In this document: positions 29,911 to 32,953 of the stretch, in pieces
How positions within the stretch are numbered: the stretch's first letter is position 1
Layout: each line of letters starts with the position of its first letter
Assembly (NCBI RefSeq): GCF_014650655.1
Contig: NZ_BMVJ01000003.1
Coordinates: 506,408 to 539,360, forward strand
Direction of reading: 5' to 3'
DNA length: 32,953 bases
Origin: Streptomyces anandii JCM 4720
GTDB lineage: Bacteria > Actinomycetota > Actinomycetes > Streptomycetales > Streptomycetaceae
Translations under genes and position numbers: made by a program
The notes under the pieces: generated by a model
What the model was told of the DNA's origin: nothing
The model's input: only the letters and a program-made list of their open reading frames with translations
The model's database searches: none

Positions 29911-30671
29911 TGCTCCCCCTCGATGCCGGTGATGCGTTCGTGCACGACGGCGGCCCGCGCGAGGAGCGGCCGCGCGTAGGCGCGCCGGAGGTCGTCGGGC
30001 GTCCCGAAGCCGGGCTCGCCGGTCAGCCAGGCGTCGGGGATCTCGGCCGTGACCTCGGCCAGGACGTCCTCCGTCACGAGCGGGGCGAGTTCGGCGGCGG
30101 CCGCGGCCACGTCCGGCCGGAAGCGGAGCAGGGCGTGGTCGGAGGCGTCGTAGGGACGGCCGGCGGAGGTCTCGGCGCCGGGCCAGTTGTGGTGCCAGAT
30201 CATGGTGGCGCCGTGGTCGACGAGCCACAGGTCCCCGCGCCAGCGCAGGAGGTTGGGGTTGCGCCAGGAGCGGTCGACGTTGTTGACCAGCGCGTCGAAC
30301 CAGACGATCCGCCCGGCCTCGGCGGAATCCACCGGGAAGGCGAGCGGGTCGAAGCCGAGGGCGCCGGAGAGGAAGTCCATGCCGAGGTTGACGCCGCCGC
30401 TGGACCTGAGCAGCTCCTGCACCTGCTGCTCGGGCTCGCCGAGGCCCAGCACCGGGTCGACGTCGACGGTCACCAGGCGGGGCACCCGGAAGCCGAGCCT
30501 GCGGGCGAGTTCCCCGCAGACCACCTCGGCGACGAGCGTCTTGCGGCCCTGCCCGGCCCCGGTGAACTTCAGCACGTACGTCCCGAAGTCGTCGGCCTCG
30601 ACGAGCCCCGGCAGTGACCCGCCCTCACGCAGCGGCGTGATGTAGCGGGTGGCGATGACTTCCTTGAGCAT
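29907..30671 (-). CDS. HipA-like kinase
   Basis: A 254-residue protein with the HipA-like kinase fold (HipA_2 type). The N-terminal lobe starts VIATRYITPLREGGSLPGL and holds the conserved lysine in YVLKFTGAGQGRKTL. The catalytic strip reads VWFDALVNNVDRSWRNPNLL, followed by LWLVDHGATMIWHHNW, matching the D-x-x-x-N-x-D-R...N and D-x-G pattern of HipA kinases. No HipB-like helix-turn-helix gene is next to it; DUF3037 is instead. TAACCT six bases before the ATG suggests a leaderless mRNA. The substrate is unknown; for classic HipA it is glutamyl-tRNA synthetase. Confidence 0.85.
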   Translation of the reverse strand: MLKEVIATRYITPLREGGSLPGLVEADDFGTYVLKFTGAGQGRKTLVAEVVCGELARRLGFRVPRLVTVDVDPVLGLGEPEQQVQELLRSSGGVNLGMDFLSGALGFDPLAFPVDSAEAGRIVWFDALVNNVDRSWRNPNLLRWRGDLWLVDHGATMIWHHNWPGAETSAGRPYDASDHALLRFRPDVAAAAAELAPLVTEDVLAEVTAEIPDAWLTGEPGFGTPDDLRRAYARPLLARAAVVHERITGIEGEQ

Positions 30672-30733
30672 CGCCCCAGGTTACGGAACGCCCGGACTGA
30701 ACGCTGGATGCCCGGTGCCCGTACCCCTGTGCA

Positions 30734-30781
30734 GATCCACGAAACCAGTCACGAAGCAAGTCACGAAGCAAGTTGCGAAGC
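30734..30781 (+). repeat. 12-bp tandem repeat upstream of the Rieske gene
   Basis: Four units of 12 bases at 30734, 30746, 30758 and 30770; the last three are near-identical (CAGTCACGAAGC, AAGTCACGAAGC, AAGTTGCGAAGC) and the first is diverged. They end eight bases before GGAAGGAA, the ribosome binding site. Confidence 0.8.
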
Positions 30782-30802
30782 CTGTGCGGAAGGAACGTCA
30801 GC

Positions 30803-31282
30803 ATGACCAGCGAATCGCTTCAGCCCCAGGGGACACCGGCCCGGCGCACGGTGGTGGCGGCGGTGGGCGCGGCGGGGCTCGCCGTCGCGCTGACCGCGTG
30901 CGGGTCGGACGACAAGTCGTCGTCCGGGTCCTCGACCACGCAGAACGGCAGCAACGCGAGCAGCGGCGGCGGAGACGCGGCTGCGGGCTCCGGCGGCGCC
31001 GTGCTCGCCAAGACCGCCGACATCCCCGAGGGTGGCGGCAAGGTCTTCGGCAGTCAGGGCGTGGTGGTCACCCAGCCGACGAAGGGCGAGTTCAAGGCGT
31101 TCTCGTCCAAGTGCACCCACCAGGGCTGCGCGGTGAACGAGATCGCGGGCGGCGTGATCAAGTGCCCCTGCCACCACAGCGAGTTCTCCGCCGCCGACGG
31201 CAGCGTGAAGAAGGGCCCGGCGACGCAGCCGCTGCCGGCCAAGAGCATCTCCGTCTCCGGGGACGAGATCAAGCTCGCCTGA
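30803..31282 (+). CDS. Tat-type Rieske [2Fe-2S] lipoprotein
   Basis: A 159-residue exported iron-sulfur protein. The signal has twin arginines (ARRTVV) and a lipobox LTAC at residues 30-33, so it would be exported folded by Tat and lipid-anchored. A Ser/Gly-rich linker follows to about residue 65. The Rieske domain has CTHQGC (C104, H106, C109) and CPCHHSEF (C121, C123, H124), giving the C-H/C-H ligands of the cluster and the two cysteines for a disulfide. GGAAGGAA precedes the ATG. It stands alone, away from bc1 genes, so its partner is not evident. The end overlaps the converging hydrolase by 14 bases. Confidence 0.94.
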   Translation: MTSESLQPQGTPARRTVVAAVGAAGLAVALTACGSDDKSSSGSSTTQNGSNASSGGGDAAAGSGGAVLAKTADIPEGGGKVFGSQGVVVTQPTKGEFKAFSSKCTHQGCAVNEIAGGVIKCPCHHSEFSAADGSVKKGPATQPLPAKSISVSGDEIKLA

Positions 31283-31925
31283 GTCCCGCGCGCGCGTGCC
31301 GCTCCAGGCAGCGCAGCACCTCGTCGGTGGTGGCCAGGGTCGCCACCAGGGCGAGGGTGTGGCGGATCATCGCGGCGGTGTAGTCGGAGGGCACCCCGGC
31401 GATGGCGTCGGTGGGCACGAGCACGTCGTAGCCCCGGTTGACGGCGTCGAACACGGCGTTGGGGATCGCCACGTTGGCGGAGACCCCGGTGACGACCAGT
31501 GTGCGGCAGCCGAGGTTGCGCAGCAGCGCGTCCACCTCGGTGCCCTGGACGGGCGACAGTCCGTGCAGCCGCCGTACGACGATGTCCTGTCCGGCGACCT
31601 CGACCGGGGCCGCGACGCGCACGGCGTCGGTGCCGGAGAGCTGGCGCACGGGCAGGCGTTCGGCGGCGCGGAACAGCCGCGCGTTGCGACTCGCGCCCCG
31701 GCCGTCGGGGCGGCGTTCGGCGATCGCGTGGATCACCTGGACGCCGCGGCCGTGCGCGGCGGCGACCAGCCGGGCCACGTTGCCGAGGGCGCCCGAGGAG
31801 CGGGCCGCGTGGGCGAGTTCGGGCAGCGCCGCGTCCGGTCCGACGACGCCTTGCTGGCACTCGGTGGTGAGCAGGACGGTGGTGGCGGGGTCGAGGAGTT
31901 CGCTGAGCGTTTGGTACGACGGCAT
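31269..31925 (-). CDS. Isochorismatase-fold protein lacking the canonical triad
   Basis: A 218-residue protein with the isochorismatase/cysteine hydrolase fold. The first strand reads TVLLTTECQQGVVG, where the canonical Asp is replaced by Glu-Cys. The strand that normally holds the catalytic Cys reads LVVTGVSANVAIPNAVFDAV, with no Cys at the usual spot. The fold and the VNRGYDVLVPTDAIAGVP region are conserved. This variant group is known, and may not hydrolyse isochorismate-like substrates. GGGGACG precedes the ATG at 31925. It is divergent from the PPOX-type gene, which carries a palindrome upstream. Confidence 0.85.
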   Translation of the reverse strand: MPSYQTLSELLDPATTVLLTTECQQGVVGPDAALPELAHAARSSGALGNVARLVAAAHGRGVQVIHAIAERRPDGRGASRNARLFRAAERLPVRQLSGTDAVRVAAPVEVAGQDIVVRRLHGLSPVQGTEVDALLRNLGCRTLVVTGVSANVAIPNAVFDAVNRGYDVLVPTDAIAGVPSDYTAAMIRHTLALVATLATTDEVLRCLERHARAGLRRA

Positions 31926-32006
31926 GGCGTCCGTCCCCTGTCGTCGGCGGCCCGGGCGGGCGAGCGTAGCCACCATTGCGTGACGAGGGAAGACGCCTCA
32001 TCCTTT

Positions 32007-32023
32007 TCTGACGTGATGTCAGA
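32007..32023. promoter_or_regulatory. Palindromic operator before the PPOX-type gene
   Basis: TCTGAC-GTGAT-GTCAGA is a 17-base palindrome with perfect six-base arms in the 165-base divergent gap. Motifs built on TGAC...GTCA stand before several actinobacterial metabolic genes. Its binding protein is not encoded next to it, so the regulator is unknown. Confidence 0.55.
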
Positions 32024-32090
32024 GGATCTGTGCGGGCCGGGACGCCCGTGGTCCTCTGGCACGACGTGGGAGAAGAGAAGAGGGGGCCGC

Positions 32091-32558
32091 ATGACCGTCA
32101 CTCAGCGCCGGGGCCGGAAGATCATGATGACGCCGGGCGAGCTGGACGAGTTCCTCACCAGCCAGCGCACCTGCCGGGTGGCCACGGTGTCGACCGGCGG
32201 CGCTCCGCACGTGAGCGCGCTGTGGTTCGCCTGGGACGGCACCTCGTTGTGGCTGTACTCGGTGGTGCGCAGCAAGCGGTGGGCGGATCTGCGCCGCGAC
32301 CCCCGGGTGGCGATCGTCGTGGACACGGGTGAGGAGTACGACCAGCTGCGGGGCGTGGAGCTGTCCGGCACCGTGGAGTTCGTCGGCGAGGCGCCGCGCG
32401 TGGGCGACCTGTGCGCCGAACTCGACGTCCCGGAGACCCTGTTCGCCCGCAAGAACTTCGGTCTGGAGGAGATGCCGCACGACGGCCGGCACGCGTGGGT
32501 GCGGCTGACCCCGGAGAAGATCGTCTCCTGGGACTTCCGCAAACTGGGCTCGGCCTAG
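32091..32558 (+). CDS. PPOX/F420-type flavin-binding-fold protein
   Basis: A 155-residue single-domain split-barrel protein of the pyridoxamine 5'-phosphate oxidase-like group, often using coenzyme F420 in actinobacteria. Landmarks are FLTSQRTCRVATVSTGGAPHVSALWFAWDG, SKRWADLRRDPRVAIVVDTGEEY and VELSGTVEFVGEA, then the end VSWDFRKLGSA. The start at 32091 has AGAGGGGG upstream. It probably reduces or oxidises a small molecule with F420, FMN or heme; no ligand can be assigned. It is divergent from the isochorismatase-fold gene. Confidence 0.92.
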   Translation: MTVTQRRGRKIMMTPGELDEFLTSQRTCRVATVSTGGAPHVSALWFAWDGTSLWLYSVVRSKRWADLRRDPRVAIVVDTGEEYDQLRGVELSGTVEFVGEAPRVGDLCAELDVPETLFARKNFGLEEMPHDGRHAWVRLTPEKIVSWDFRKLGSA

Positions 32559-32570
32559 CGACACCCCTGG

Positions 32571-32655
32571 GGCCTCTCTTCCGGATCTTGCCCCGGTCGC
32601 GGGGTCTGCCGGGGGGCGAGGTCGCCGGGAGCCGGCCTGACCCGGAAGAAGGGCC
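32571..32655. terminator. Long-looped inverted repeat between converging genes
   Basis: GGCCTCTCTTCCGG (32571-32584) and CCGGAAGAAGGGCC (32642-32655) match in 12 of 14 pairs, with TCTTCCGG/CCGGAAGA exact. The arm touches the stop of the LysR gene. Likely a bidirectional terminator. Confidence 0.55.
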
Positions 32656-32953
32656 CTAGCCGAGCTCCTCCCCCGCCGCCCGCAGGGCGTCCGCCGCCGC
32701 GCGGATGGACGGGCGGCGGTCGGCGTCGGCGCGCCACACGGCGTAGACGTGCCGCCGCACCGCCTGGCGCACCGGCACGGTCCGCACCCCCTCGGGCAGC
32801 GGCCCCCGTCCCAGCCGGGGGGCCACACACACGCCGAGGCCGGCGGCGACCAGGGCGAGCTGGGTGGCGTGCTCCTCGGCGCGGTGCGCGATGCGCGGCT
32901 CGACGCCCTTGGAGCGCAGGGTGTCCAGCAGCCACTCGTGGCAGAACTCGGCG
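32656..32953 (-). CDS. LysR-type regulator, C-terminal end
   Basis: The reading frame is open to the right edge, so only the last 99 codons are seen. The visible part is the end of a LysR substrate-binding domain: AEFCHEWLLDTLRSKGVEPR, then EEHATQLALVAAGLGVCVAP, where the Q-L-x-L-V-A-A-G-L-G-V segment and the following P-R-L-G are typical, and finally VYAVWRADADRRPSIRAAADAL. The DNA-binding domain and any divergent target lie beyond the window. The stop TAG is at 32656. Confidence 0.85.
   Translation of the reverse strand, partial: AEFCHEWLLDTLRSKGVEPRIAHRAEEHATQLALVAAGLGVCVAPRLGRGPLPEGVRTVPVRQAVRRHVYAVWRADADRRPSIRAAADALRAAGEELG

Noticed and set aside
29461..30671. Classical HipBA toxin-antitoxin
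   Set aside because: There is no HipB-like helix-turn-helix protein and the kinase belongs to the shorter HipA-like group, so the toxin-antitoxin label is not supported.

Overview
The window is high-GC actinobacterial chromosome and almost certainly Streptomyces. Codons end mostly in G or C, GTG starts are common, and many genes have a TANNNT hexamer 6-7 bases before the start codon, which suggests leaderless mRNAs. The gene set (divergent third EF-Tu, apolipoprotein N-acyltransferase, uracil-DNA glycosylase, paired FabG-type reductases) matches, from memory, the S. coelicolor SCO131x-SCO135x neighbourhood. That synteny was not checked by alignment. I saw no prophage, insertion sequence, CRISPR array, tRNA or rRNA.

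Layout, left part (1-9900): the end of an amino-acid permease; a divergent ArsR repressor and His-rich CDF metal exporter; a YbaK-type editing protein; a divergent XRE/cupin regulator and EamA transporter whose shared 60-base gap carries GTTC/GAAC palindromes; a hexapeptide acyltransferase and a gamma-carbonic-anhydrase-like protein; a DedA membrane protein; a membrane protein that looks like a degenerate sigma factor joined to an anti-sigma zinc finger; a frameshifted remnant of galU with a 21-bp tandem repeat; and a hotdog thioesterase.

Middle part (10000-20450): a proline/glutamine-rich membrane protein, a spermidine-synthase-fold protein, a tuf3-type EF-Tu with a structured leader, a DNA alkylation repair protein whose gene end is a 17-bp tandem repeat, a TVP38 protein, a thiolase facing an HxlR regulator across two identical-geometry operators, a 59-residue protein, an SDR, a SnoaL-like protein and Lnt.

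Right part (20366-32953): a Gfo/Idh oxidoreductase and FAD monooxygenase pair facing a TetR regulator with twin operators; DinB-like protein; small lipoprotein; TPR protein; Ung; peptide-binding lipoprotein; a two-gene fabG operon with a consensus promoter; a translationally coupled HipA-like kinase and DUF3037 pair; a Tat-type Rieske lipoprotein; an atypical isochorismatase-fold protein; a PPOX/F420-type flavoprotein; and the C-terminal end of a LysR regulator.

Most of the region is ordinary core or conserved-accessory chromosome. Four divergent regulator-target pairs show readable operators or operator-like repeats. The least understood units are the HipA-like/DUF3037 pair, the sigma-like zinc-finger membrane protein, and the tuf3 leader with two competing RNA pairings.
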